From: Ligilactobacillus sp900765635
GTDB lineage: Bacteria; Bacillota; Bacilli; Lactobacillales; Lactobacillaceae
Reading direction: 5' to 3'
Assembly: GCF_949152225.1 (NCBI RefSeq)
Contig: NZ_CASCJC010000001.1
Span: 930,001-994,000 of the forward strand
Length of the DNA: 64,000 nt
Part shown: positions 51,832 to 61,537 of the stretch, in pieces
Position numbering within the stretch: the stretch's first letter is position 1
Layout of the letters: each line of letters starts with the position of its first letter
Notes under the pieces: model-generated
What the model saw: the letters and a program-made list of their open reading frames with translations, nothing else
Databases searched by the model: none
Told to the model about the DNA's origin: nothing
Position numbers and translations under genes: made by a program

Positions 51832-54432
51832 TTATTCAGATTGGGGTTGATTTGTAAAAATCAACGATTCATGCTCACCTAATTCAATTAACACCTCACT
51901 ATGTGGCATTATTTTACCTGCAATTATTTCACGAGCAAGCGGTGTCTCTATTTGATTTGTAATATAACGTTGTAATGGACGTGCTCCGTATGCTGGATCA
52001 TAACCGTTGTTAGCCAACCACATCTTAGCTTTAGGCGTAATCTTAAGAGAAATTTCTTGACTAGCTAAGCGCGTTGAAAGTTGTTGGACAAATTTATCGA
52101 CAATTTCTTCAATGGCATGCAAGCTTAACGGTGTAAACATAATAATATCATCAATTCGATTCAAAAATTCAGGCTTAAAATGTGCTTGTGCTAGTTTCAT
52201 GACCTGTTGTCTGGTTTCTGTTGAAATTTGCCCGTCTTCTTGAACATTTTCGAGCAATACTTGTGAACCTAAATTAGAAGTCATAATTAAAATCGTATTC
52301 TTAAAATCAACCGTGCGCCCTTGTCCATCAGTTAAGCGACCATCATCTAAGACTTGTAACAAGATGTTAAAGACATCGGGATGAGCCTTTTCAACTTCAT
52401 CCAATAACACAATTGTATATGGATTACGCCGAACTGCTTCGGTTAATTGGCCCCCTTCTTCATAGCCTACATAACCCGGAGCAGCACCGACTAAACGAGA
52501 AACAGAGATTTTTTCCATGTATTCACTCATATCAATCCGTACCATATGTTTTTCAGAATCAAACATATTTTCAGCTAAGGCTTTGGCTAACTCGGTTTTC
52601 CCGACCCCAGTTGGTCCTAAAAACATAAATGAACCTAATGGCTTAGATGGATCTTGCAAACCGGCACGAGAACGTAAAACCGCATCAGCAACAGCATTAA
52701 CTGCTTCATCTTGTCCGATGACACGTTGATGTAAGCTCTCAGCTAAATGCAAAAGTTTTTCACGTTCCCCTTGCACTAATTTAGCGACTGGAATACCTGT
52801 TAAGCGACTTACAACTGCCGCAATTTCATTTTCAGTCACGGATTCTTCAACTAACCATTCATCTGGCCGTTCGGTATTTTCTAAATCATGTAGTTCTTTT
52901 TCTAAACGTGGAATCGTTCCATGCTGTAACTTAGCGGCCTTTTCTAAATCATATTGGTTTTCAGCTTCTTCTAAATCATGGCGCGCTTTGTCTAATTCGG
53001 CTTTTTTATCACTAACAGCTTTGATATCTTGTTTTTCCGTTTCCCAACGCATCTTGAGTTTATTGGCTTGCTCACGAGACTGAGCTAATTCTGCTTGAAG
53101 CTCTTCTAGGCGACGTTTGGAAGCTGGATCACTTTCTTTTTTCAAAGCTGCTTCTTCAACTTCTTGACGCATCAATTGGCGGGTAATTTGATCGAGTTCA
53201 TTTGGCATTGAGTTCATTTCAACGCGAATCTCTGCACAGGCTTCATCGACTAAATCAATTGCTTTGTCTGGTAAGAAACGATCGGTAATGTAGCGATTAG
53301 ATAAAGTAGCTGCAGCAACTAAGGCGTTGTCGTGAATACGAACACCATGATGAATTTCATAACGTTCCTTTAAACCACGTAAAATAGAAATCGTATCTTC
53401 GACGGTTGGTTCTTTAACGAGCACTTTTTGGAAGCGACGTTCTAAGGCTTTATCTTTTTCAACGTATTCACGATATTCATCTAAGGTCGTTGCACCAATC
53501 AAATGCAGTTCACCCCGAGCAAGCATTGGCTTTAAGAGGTTACCAGCATCCATACTACCTTCTGTCTTACCGGCACCAACAATATTATGGATTTCATCGA
53601 TAAATAAAATGATTTTACCTTCACTTTTGGCAACTTCTTTTAAGACGGCTTTTAGGCGTTCTTCAAATTCACCACGATATTTGGCCCCAGCAATCAAAGA
53701 TCCCATATCTAAAGAAAAAATTGTTTTATCACGTAAATTTTCTGGAACGTCTTTTCGGACAATCCGTTGGGCTAATCCTTCGACAATCGCCGTTTTACCA
53801 ACACCAGGTTCCCCAATCAAGACTGGATTATTCTTGGTTTTACGTGAAAGAATACGGATGACATCACGAATCTCATCATCACGTCCAATAATCGGATCTT
53901 GCTTGCCACTACGAACTTGTTTAACTAAATCTACTCCATATTTTTCTAGAGCTTTGTATTGTTCCTCTTGATTCTTAGACGTCACACGTTCTCCTCCTCG
54001 CAAGTCTTGAATTATTTTTTCAAACTTTGCTTTCGTTAAGCCATGATTAATTAAATATTGTGTCAAGGGATGATGCTTCAAGTCAAATAAGGCTAATAAA
54101 ATTGTATCAATCGCAATATACTCATCGCCTAACTTTGTGCGAATTTGTTCAGCACTTTGCAATAAACTTAACATATTTTGGCTAATATTTTGTCCGTATT
54201 GAACACTGCCTTCAACTACTGATAATTTGTCTAATTGCCGATCGATTTCTTGTTCAAAACTAGCGACATCGATCTGCGCTTTTTTGTAAACATCAGCCGC
54301 AAATTCACCCGGTTGCACTAAGAATTTGAACAGATGAACCACATCGATTTCTTGATGATGCCGTGTTACCGCAATCTGTTGAGCTTGGCCAATCGCAGCT
54401 TGCAAGGCCTCGGTTAATTTTTCAGGATTCAT
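51832..54432 (-). CDS. clpB: ClpB disaggregase
   Basis: ClpB is an AAA+ chaperone that, with DnaK, rescues aggregated proteins. ATG 54430-54432 (MNPEKLTEALQAAIGQAQQI) lies behind GAAGGAA. The 866-residue length and domain order are standard: N-domain, NBD1 with Walker A GEPGVGKTAIVEGL near residue 205 and ILFIDEIHNIVGAG, a long coiled-coil middle domain (about 410-530), and NBD2 with GPTGVGKTELAKAL near 605. The ClpP-binding loop typical of ClpC/ClpA is absent. I saw no clear CtsR or CIRCE operator upstream. Confidence 0.97.
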   Translation of the reverse strand: MNPEKLTEALQAAIGQAQQIAVTRHHQEIDVVHLFKFLVQPGEFAADVYKKAQIDVASFEQEIDRQLDKLSVVEGSVQYGQNISQNMLSLLQSAEQIRTKLGDEYIAIDTILLALFDLKHHPLTQYLINHGLTKAKFEKIIQDLRGGERVTSKNQEEQYKALEKYGVDLVKQVRSGKQDPIIGRDDEIRDVIRILSRKTKNNPVLIGEPGVGKTAIVEGLAQRIVRKDVPENLRDKTIFSLDMGSLIAGAKYRGEFEERLKAVLKEVAKSEGKIILFIDEIHNIVGAGKTEGSMDAGNLLKPMLARGELHLIGATTLDEYREYVEKDKALERRFQKVLVKEPTVEDTISILRGLKERYEIHHGVRIHDNALVAAATLSNRYITDRFLPDKAIDLVDEACAEIRVEMNSMPNELDQITRQLMRQEVEEAALKKESDPASKRRLEELQAELAQSREQANKLKMRWETEKQDIKAVSDKKAELDKARHDLEEAENQYDLEKAAKLQHGTIPRLEKELHDLENTERPDEWLVEESVTENEIAAVVSRLTGIPVAKLVQGEREKLLHLAESLHQRVIGQDEAVNAVADAVLRSRAGLQDPSKPLGSFMFLGPTGVGKTELAKALAENMFDSEKHMVRIDMSEYMEKISVSRLVGAAPGYVGYEEGGQLTEAVRRNPYTIVLLDEVEKAHPDVFNILLQVLDDGRLTDGQGRTVDFKNTILIMTSNLGSQVLLENVQEDGQISTETRQQVMKLAQAHFKPEFLNRIDDIIMFTPLSLHAIEEIVDKFVQQLSTRLASQEISLKITPKAKMWLANNGYDPAYGARPLQRYITNQIETPLAREIIAGKIMPHSEVLIELGEHESLIFTNQPQSE

Positions 54433-54521
54433 ACTTATTCCTTCTTTCAAGAATAATTCAACTAACTATATTTTACCGCGTTTTATTTAAAAGATGAAAT
54501 GATAAGTGTTTTAAAGTACAA

Positions 54522-54553
54522 CAAAAACAGCCAACCATGAGATTGACTGCTAT
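54522..54553 (-). terminator. Terminator after the pseudogene
   Basis: On the minus strand CAGTCAA pairs with TTGGCTG over an 8-nt loop, followed by TTTTTGTT. It begins 10 nt after the restored stop codon. Confidence 0.72.
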
Positions 54554-54560
54554 AGCCAAC

Positions 54561-55203
54561 TTATGCTAACCACCAAGTTCCATCTGGGCGCTGTTGCATA
54601 CACCCAAGTTTTTCAGAGACTAAATTACCTTGAGAATCTCTGATGATGACTTTTTCGTAATACTTATAATCTTGTGTTCATCGTCCCAGCCTTCTTCTAT
54701 CCAGGCATCCAAATATACCTTGTCATCTGAAATCAAGCTGACGGTTTCATTAGCTTTTTTAGGAAAACTAAAACTCTCCGGATAATAACAGATAAACTCA
54801 TTATCTTTGCTTATAATGCGGACATCTTCTCCAATGATACGTAAATTATAAAGTTCTATTTCTGTTATTTTAAATTGTGTGACTGGTTCTAGCAACTTAC
54901 CAGGAAAATACTTAAATAACGTGATTTTTTCGCTATTGAAACTCCCTTGCAAAAACCAATAATAATTTTTTAAATAGACCGGCTCGCCATATAGCACATT
55001 TTTTGTTTGACAAATAGCTCATAGACCTTGCCATTAGTATAATCATAAAAGACCAGCGTCTGACCTTGAAAATCACCTTTTTTCAGCCATTCCAACATAT
55101 CATAAAAATCAGTATTATCACTTAATGAATAGCCTAAACGTACTTGACCATAAATTTCTTCGATATAGTTTCCACTAATAACTTCAAAACGCTTGAAATT
55201 CAT
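54561..55203 (-). pseudogene. Frameshifted gene of unknown function (two single-base deletions)
   Basis: A coherent protein of about 214 residues can be read only by changing frame twice. It starts MNFKRFEVISGNYIEEIYGQ at 55203, shifts in the A6 tract near 55000 (after FVKQ, continuing as VLYGEPVYLKNYYWFLQGSF), and shifts again near 54675 (after EGWDDEH, continuing as DYKYYEKVIIRDSQGNL) to end LGCMQQRPDGTWWLA at 54561. Both shifts are mended by adding one base. It looks like a soluble bacterial protein with no motif I recognise. It may be truly decayed, or the two indels may be sequencing errors. It lies between clpB and the old end of the CRISPR array. Confidence 0.75.
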
Positions 55204-55257
55204 AAAAATCTCCCTTTTATGATAACTAAATTAATATAAAGTCGTTATTACTGGAGC

Positions 55258-55289
55258 TAAAAAATAGTCGCCCTCACATGAAGAGCGAC
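55258..55289 (-). repeat. Decayed terminal CRISPR repeat
   Basis: The right half (CCTCACATGAAGAGCGAC) matches the repeat with a few changes, while the left half is lost. It ends 35 nt before the next repeat, the normal spacer length, so it is an ancestral repeat eroded at the leader-distal end. Confidence 0.8.
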
Positions 55290-55324
55290 AAATCCCAAAA
55301 TGGAACGAACGATTTCCAGAGGAT

Positions 55325-58300
55325 ATCTTAATTCACGCTCTCACACGGAGAGCGACGACGTTGATTTTAAAAATGACGAGCACCAAGCCGATTTCAATCC
55401 ACGCTCTCACACGGAGAGCGACAAAATCAAGTTGTTAAAGCTATACAACTCGATACATTTCAATCCACGCTCTCACACGGAGAGCGACTTTAAATAATAT
55501 ACATTCGGATAATTCGTCTATCATTTCAATCCACGCTCTCACACGGAGAGCGACTAGAATTGGAGCTGATGAAATCAGAACTATTGTTATTTCAATCCAC
55601 GCTCTCACACGGAGAGCGACACAGTTACGCTTTAAATGTAAATGATGCACACGCTATTTCAATCCACGCTCTCACACGGAGAGCGACAAGACCAATTTTA
55701 ATGATATTTTGTTGCGTTGCTATTTCAATCCACGCTCTCACACGGAGAGCGACAGTGACATGAGTATTTTTAAAGGATACGAGCTAGATTTCAATCCACG
55801 CTCTCACACGGAGAGCGACAAAAGACTTGGTTATTTACAATTTTAGAAGTGACCATTTCAATCCACGCTCTCACACGGAGAGCGACTATCCGTTGTCGCT
55901 TTTATTTAAAATTTCAAATCATTTCAATCCACGCTCTCACACGGAGAGCGACTTATTTTCTTGTCCGTTTCCATCTTTTAAGATTTATTTCAATCCACGC
56001 TCTCACACGGAGAGCGACAGTTACACAAATTCTTACGCTGGAATTGGTGCGTTATTTCAATCCACGCTCTCACACGGAGAGCGACTGATCGTTGGGTTGC
56101 TAATTGGGGAAGCAACAATGATTTCAATCCACGCTCTCACACGGAGAGCGACAATCATTTCTTTACGCTTAAAATCAACATCTATTATTTCAATCCACGC
56201 TCTCACACGGAGAGCGACTAACTACTTGGAAAGCGTTGTTTGATTTAATTATATTTCAATCCACGCTCTCACACGGAGAGCGACAGCGGAGCGTTTGAAG
56301 ACCCAGCAATTATTAAAATTTCAATCCACGCTCTCACACGGAGAGCGACGTAACCTATGACGGACAAGGTTTACTAGATAAGCTTATTTCAATCCACGCT
56401 CTCACACGGAGAGCGACAAGAATTAAAGGAGCAAGGTCTTTTAATACCTGATTTCAATCCACGCTCTCACACGGAGAGCGACTGTAATTTTACCTAACTC
56501 ACGTCTACTAGCACTTGATTTCAATCCACGCTCTCACACGGAGAGCGACTACACAAACAACAATTTTCAAATACGTTCTTTAAATTTCAATCCACGCTCT
56601 CACACGGAGAGCGACTTGAAGACATGATCGCCAAAAAAAGAAAAGGCGAAATTTCAATCCACGCTCTCACACGGAGAGCGACGGTCGAGAAAGGCGTGCT
56701 CTGTTGGGCTTGGCTTTATTTCAATCCACGCTCTCACACGGAGAGCGACCTACCGATTGTTTTTAGTTTGATTAATGGCGAAATTTCAATCCACGCTCTC
56801 ACACGGAGAGCGACAAAAGTCTGGTCGTTTGATTGCGATACGACCAACTATTTCAATCCACGCTCTCACACGGAGAGCGACCTGAGTTTGCAGATAAATA
56901 TTTAAGATACGAAAAAATTTCAATCCACGCTCTCACACGGAGAGCGACTGATATTTTACCATTGCTTGTTTTTAGGATATTTTATTTCAATCCACGCTCT
57001 CACACGGAGAGCGACCTACCGATTGTTTTTAGTTTGATTAATGGCGAAATTTCAATCCACGCTCTCACACGGAGAGCGACAAAAGTCTGGTCGTTTGATT
57101 GCGATACGACCAACTATTTCAATCCACGCTCTCACACGGAGAGCGACCTGAGTTTGCAGATAAATATTTAAGATACGAAAAAATTTCAATCCACGCTCTC
57201 ACACGGAGAGCGACGCTACGGATTTTACGACTTCGGAGTGTTCATCGGCATTTCAATCCACGCTCTCACACGGAGAGCGACGGTGCTATTACCAACGCAG
57301 ACGGTACACTTAACGATTTCAATCCACGCTCTCACACGGAGAGCGACATCACCTACACCCACATTGATATCTAAATTGCCTATTTCAATCCACGCTCTCA
57401 CACGGAGAGCGACACGTGTTTAAAGGTATTAGTAAAACAACTGGTGATATTTCAATCCACGCTCTCACACGGAGAGCGACGTAATCAAGAGATATTAAAG
57501 GAGACGATTTAAAATATTTCAATCCACGCTCTCACACGGAGAGCGACAAATTTTTTCTAACTTCATCGATTGCATAATCACGAATTTCAATCCACGCTCT
57601 CACACGGAGAGCGACTTGCAGTTCCTGTTGAACCGCCAAAGGAAGATTCTTATTTCAATCCACGCTCTCACACGGAGAGCGACCGTTGATAGTTTGACTA
57701 ACCGTGTAAGTAGCGCTATTTCAATCCACGCTCTCACACGGAGAGCGACAATGTGCACAAGATAAAGTACACAATAATTCGACATTTCAATCCACGCTCT
57801 CACACGGAGAGCGACTCGTTGGAGCACTTGGTTTTACATCAGGTACTGTATTTCAATCCACGCTCTCACACGGAGAGCGACCAAAACAAAAGCAGAAGCT
57901 AAGAAATATGGTATTATTTCAATCCACGCTCTCACACGGAGAGCGACGACGTGTCAGGACTTTTGTTAATGAGATATTCCAACATTTCAATCCACGCTCT
58001 CACACGGAGAGCGACTCGTACCTTTGTTTGTTGTACCCCCAAACAAGAGTATTTCAATCCACGCTCTCACACGGAGAGCGACTTAATAACTGTTACGAGC
58101 CAGTGCCGATTCGATTTATTTCAATCCACGCTCTCACACGGAGAGCGACTTTTCTACCGCCAGCGATGTGGCTGGGGCGTTTTTCATTTCAATCCACGCT
58201 CTCACACGGAGAGCGACGTTGTCCCTAGCGTCGATACAACCGATTTCGTGAATTTCAATCCACGCTCTCACACGGAGAGCGACGATAATTTCGTAAGGTA

Positions 58301-61077
58301 ATGTGTCACAATCTGTTTATTTCAATCCACGCTCTCACACGGAGAGCGACGATAAAAACGTATAAATTTCATCTTCACACTTTGATTTCAATCCACGCTC
58401 TCACACGGAGAGCGACGATATGATAGGTTACAAGATTGGTTTAAAGCGTGAATTTCAATCCACGCTCTCACACGGAGAGCGACACGAAATCATAGCCGAA
58501 ACAAGGCTAGTTCATTGATTTCAATCCACGCTCTCACACGGAGAGCGACAACCCCGTTTCCTAAAAAAAAACGGGGGCGTAAGATTTCAATCCACGCTCT
58601 CACACGGAGAGCGACTGTTTTGCCAAGTTGTACCGTATCTGTTAGCGATTATTTCAATCCACGCTCTCACACGGAGAGCGACAAAATTGTTTAAATGAAA
58701 TTTTCTTAGCAAGCTTATTTCAATCCACGCTCTCACACGGAGAGCGACTTTAATTAGCTTTGAACAAGCTAATATTTCCCCTATTTCAATCCACGCTCTC
58801 ACACGGAGAGCGACGATCGTCCGCTCCAACAACTCCGTATTCAAATTGAATTTCAATCCACGCTCTCACACGGAGAGCGACAAATCACAGGTAAAAGACG
58901 CCGTATGGGTGATGTGATTTCAATCCACGCTCTCACACGGAGAGCGACTTTTAGACACTCTGACGGTAAATTCTTTTGCATCATTTCAATCCACGCTCTC
59001 ACACGGAGAGCGACAAAATGCGCAAAAACAGCTGATGAACTTGTAAATATTTCAATCCACGCTCTCACACGGAGAGCGACTGACTGGCAACTGGAAACAA
59101 GCCGGAGCGGATTTAATTTCAATCCACGCTCTCACACGGAGAGCGACGCAAACTTTAAAATTTAAGCCAAACCGCGAGTTAATTTCAATCCACGCTCTCA
59201 CACGGAGAGCGACTTGTCCGATTTTTGGAAAAAAACAGGCATTACTGATTTCAATCCACGCTCTCACACGGAGAGCGACTTGACTCAGTGGGGTTGCTTT
59301 AGAAAAATTTGGAGCATTTCAATCCACGCTCTCACACGGAGAGCGACAGTTTTTCTTCTCCTAACCAATCAATGCTCATAAATTTCAATCCACGCTCTCA
59401 CACGGAGAGCGACCCAATCGTATTTAAACACTTCAAAATCTAATCATAATTTCAATCCACGCTCTCACACGGAGAGCGACGCGTATTGCTTACTTTGTTC
59501 AGCGTACAAAGTTGCATTTCAATCCACGCTCTCACACGGAGAGCGACAATGCGCTTGATGTATCGTTAGATTTAGAAACAGATTTCAATCCACGCTCTCA
59601 CACGGAGAGCGACGTAACCCTTTCATCAAGCTTTTCATAATCGCAAATATTTCAATCCACGCTCTCACACGGAGAGCGACAGAATTGGAAACAATTGCTA
59701 AAAAGAAATTAGCAATTTCAATCCACGCTCTCACACGGAGAGCGACCGTCTATAACGTCGATTACCCGGCAATCATTAAGATTTCAATCCACGCTCTCAC
59801 ACGGAGAGCGACTGGTAAGCGACATTTTAATTGTTTCGGACAAGTCATTTCAATCCACGCTCTCACACGGAGAGCGACAATGCTATGAATGCTACACCTC
59901 GAAATGTTATATTATTTCAATCCACGCTCTCACACGGAGAGCGACCTCGCATTATAACGATATTATTTTAGACATTAACATTTCAATCCACGCTCTCACA
60001 CGGAGAGCGACTTGACGACCCTTTAAAAATCACTTCCATTACTGTTATTTCAATCCACGCTCTCACACGGAGAGCGACGTATGAGCTAAAACTCGTATCT
60101 CATACGATTAATATTTCAATCCACGCTCTCACACGGAGAGCGACTAAAAGTTTTTAACCGTCTTGCGTCTGTTCCAACATTTCAATCCACGCTCTCACAC
60201 GGAGAGCGACGTTACGCGTTGTTAGACTTAAAATGTAACAAGCTTATTTCAATCCACGCTCTCACACGGAGAGCGACTGGCCGGAGTTAAGCGCGGTAAA
60301 GCTATGACGTTTATTTCAATCCACGCTCTCACACGGAGAGCGACCGGTAACAAGTACACTAAAGCATTTAAAAAATTAATTTCAATCCACGCTCTCACAC
60401 GGAGAGCGACGCGAGGTTAGTTATAAAAATCGTAAATTAACCTTATTTCAATCCACGCTCTCACACGGAGAGCGACTAGGGTCCTTGAGTAATGTGGCTT
60501 CTTGAAGTGGCATTTCAATCCACGCTCTCACACGGAGAGCGACCTAAAATCAGGCTTAACGTCCGTTGCGTTGTCAGATTTCAATCCACGCTCTCACACG
60601 GAGAGCGACAGACATGACATATTTGTATGGTGTAGATTTAAGCATTTCAATCCACGCTCTCACACGGAGAGCGACATTAATCATTACTCATAGTTGACAA
60701 AATCAAATCTTATTTCAATCCACGCTCTCACACGGAGAGCGACGTAACGACGAGTTAGTCGCTGACAGAGAGAACTTCAATTTCAATCCACGCTCTCACA
60801 CGGAGAGCGACTTTCATTGCTTTCATCAGCGTTTGCATCTTCAGATTTCAATCCACGCTCTCACACGGAGAGCGACTAAAAATCGTTATTAACGGCACGT
60901 ATGGAGCAATATTTCAATCCACGCTCTCACACGGAGAGCGACTTGACACAAGCAACAACGACGTTGCGAGTCAATTTATTTCAATCCACGCTCTCACACG
61001 GAGAGCGACAATTTTTGGGAGGTGACAATTTAAATGTTAAAAGACATTTCAATCCACGCTCTCACACGGAGAGCGAC
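55325..61077 (-). CRISPR. Type I-C CRISPR array, 87 repeats and 86 spacers
   Basis: Counting each repeat start gives 87 copies of a 32-bp repeat, which on the minus strand opens GTCGCTCTCCGTGTGAGAGC and closes GTGGATTGAAAT. The first (55325) has three mismatches, and the others appear identical. The repeat forms a 7-bp stem, CGCTCTC/GAGAGCG, over a CGTGT loop, and its GTGGATTGAAAT end is the known I-C handle. Spacers are about 33-37 nt. The leader lies on the right beside cas2, so transcription is leftward and the newest spacer is at 61010-61045. By family knowledge Cas5c would cut the transcript; interference genes lie beyond the right edge. Confidence 0.98.
56750..57214 (-). repeat. Duplicated block of three spacers in the CRISPR array
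   Basis: Spacers at 56750-56782, 56815-56849 and 56882-56916 recur exactly at 57016-57048, 57081-57115 and 57148-57182, shifted by 266 bp (four repeat-spacer units). One unique spacer (56949-56983) separates the copies. Confidence 0.95.
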
Positions 61078-61225
61078 TGCGCGAAAGTACGCAATTTTTA
61101 TGAGTCTTAGTCTAAAATTAAACTTTAATTTAGCTATTAATCTTTATTTTAGGACTCAAATTATTAATTTTTTTACGCGAACCTCATATAAATTAATGTT
61201 TAACATAGGTTCGTTAAAGACTATT
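61078..61225 (-). promoter_or_regulatory. CRISPR leader
   Basis: This 148-nt, very AT-rich stretch lies between the cas2 stop and the first repeat. It carries two inverted repeats: CGAACCT (61178-61184) with AGGTTCG (61207-61213), and GAGTC plus CTAAAAT (61102-61118) with ATTTTAG plus GACTC (61146-61157). The repeat-proximal end reads GCGTACTTTCGCGCA on the minus strand. It should hold the array promoter and the Cas1-Cas2 docking site, but no single promoter is compelling. Confidence 0.8.
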
Positions 61226-61519
61226 TTATAAAATTAAAAGATCTTTATCAGGATCGTATGAATCATTTTTTCCGATTTTTTCTAATCTTTTTTGCCAATT
61301 TTTTCCAAGAAGATAAAATCTAATACTATCATTTTTTAAATCAACTATTTTTGCTAATTTATACTTTATTTCTACAAATTCAGCTGGGGTAATTGAACAT
61401 TCAAAAACAGAATTTTGAACTCTTTGTCCATAATCAACACATAGCTTCGCAACTTTTCGTAATCTAGATTTTCCAGACTTACTTTCAGTATTGACATCAT
61501 AAGTAATTAAAACCATCAT
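61226..61519 (-). CDS. cas2: CRISPR-associated Cas2
   Basis: Cas2 is the dimeric scaffold of the Cas1-Cas2 integrase. The 97-residue protein starts MMVLITYDVNTESKSGKSRL, with the conserved Asp after the first strand, and RVQNSVFECSITPAEFVEIK in the middle, typical of the I-C branch. It lies 18 nt after cas1 with a GAGGGAT ribosome site. The second Met may be the real start. It is the last cas gene before the leader. Confidence 0.95.
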   Translation of the reverse strand: MMVLITYDVNTESKSGKSRLRKVAKLCVDYGQRVQNSVFECSITPAEFVEIKYKLAKIVDLKNDSIRFYLLGKNWQKRLEKIGKNDSYDPDKDLLIL

Positions 61520-61537
61520 AAATATAATCCCTCATCT

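Noticed and set aside
54433..54521. CtsR or CIRCE operator upstream of clpB
   Set aside because: No GGTCAAA tandem heptads or CIRCE inverted repeat could be found; the -10-like TAAAAT lacks a convincing -35.
61178..61213. Leader hairpin as a terminator for the cas operon
   Set aside because: Neither strand has a T run after the stem, so it does not look like an intrinsic terminator.
55300..61231. Many open frames with repeated peptides such as ISIHALTRRAT, FNPRSHTESD, FQSTLSHGER and VALRVRAWIE
   Set aside because: They are translations of the CRISPR repeat in its reading frames on both strands, a known annotation artefact, not proteins.
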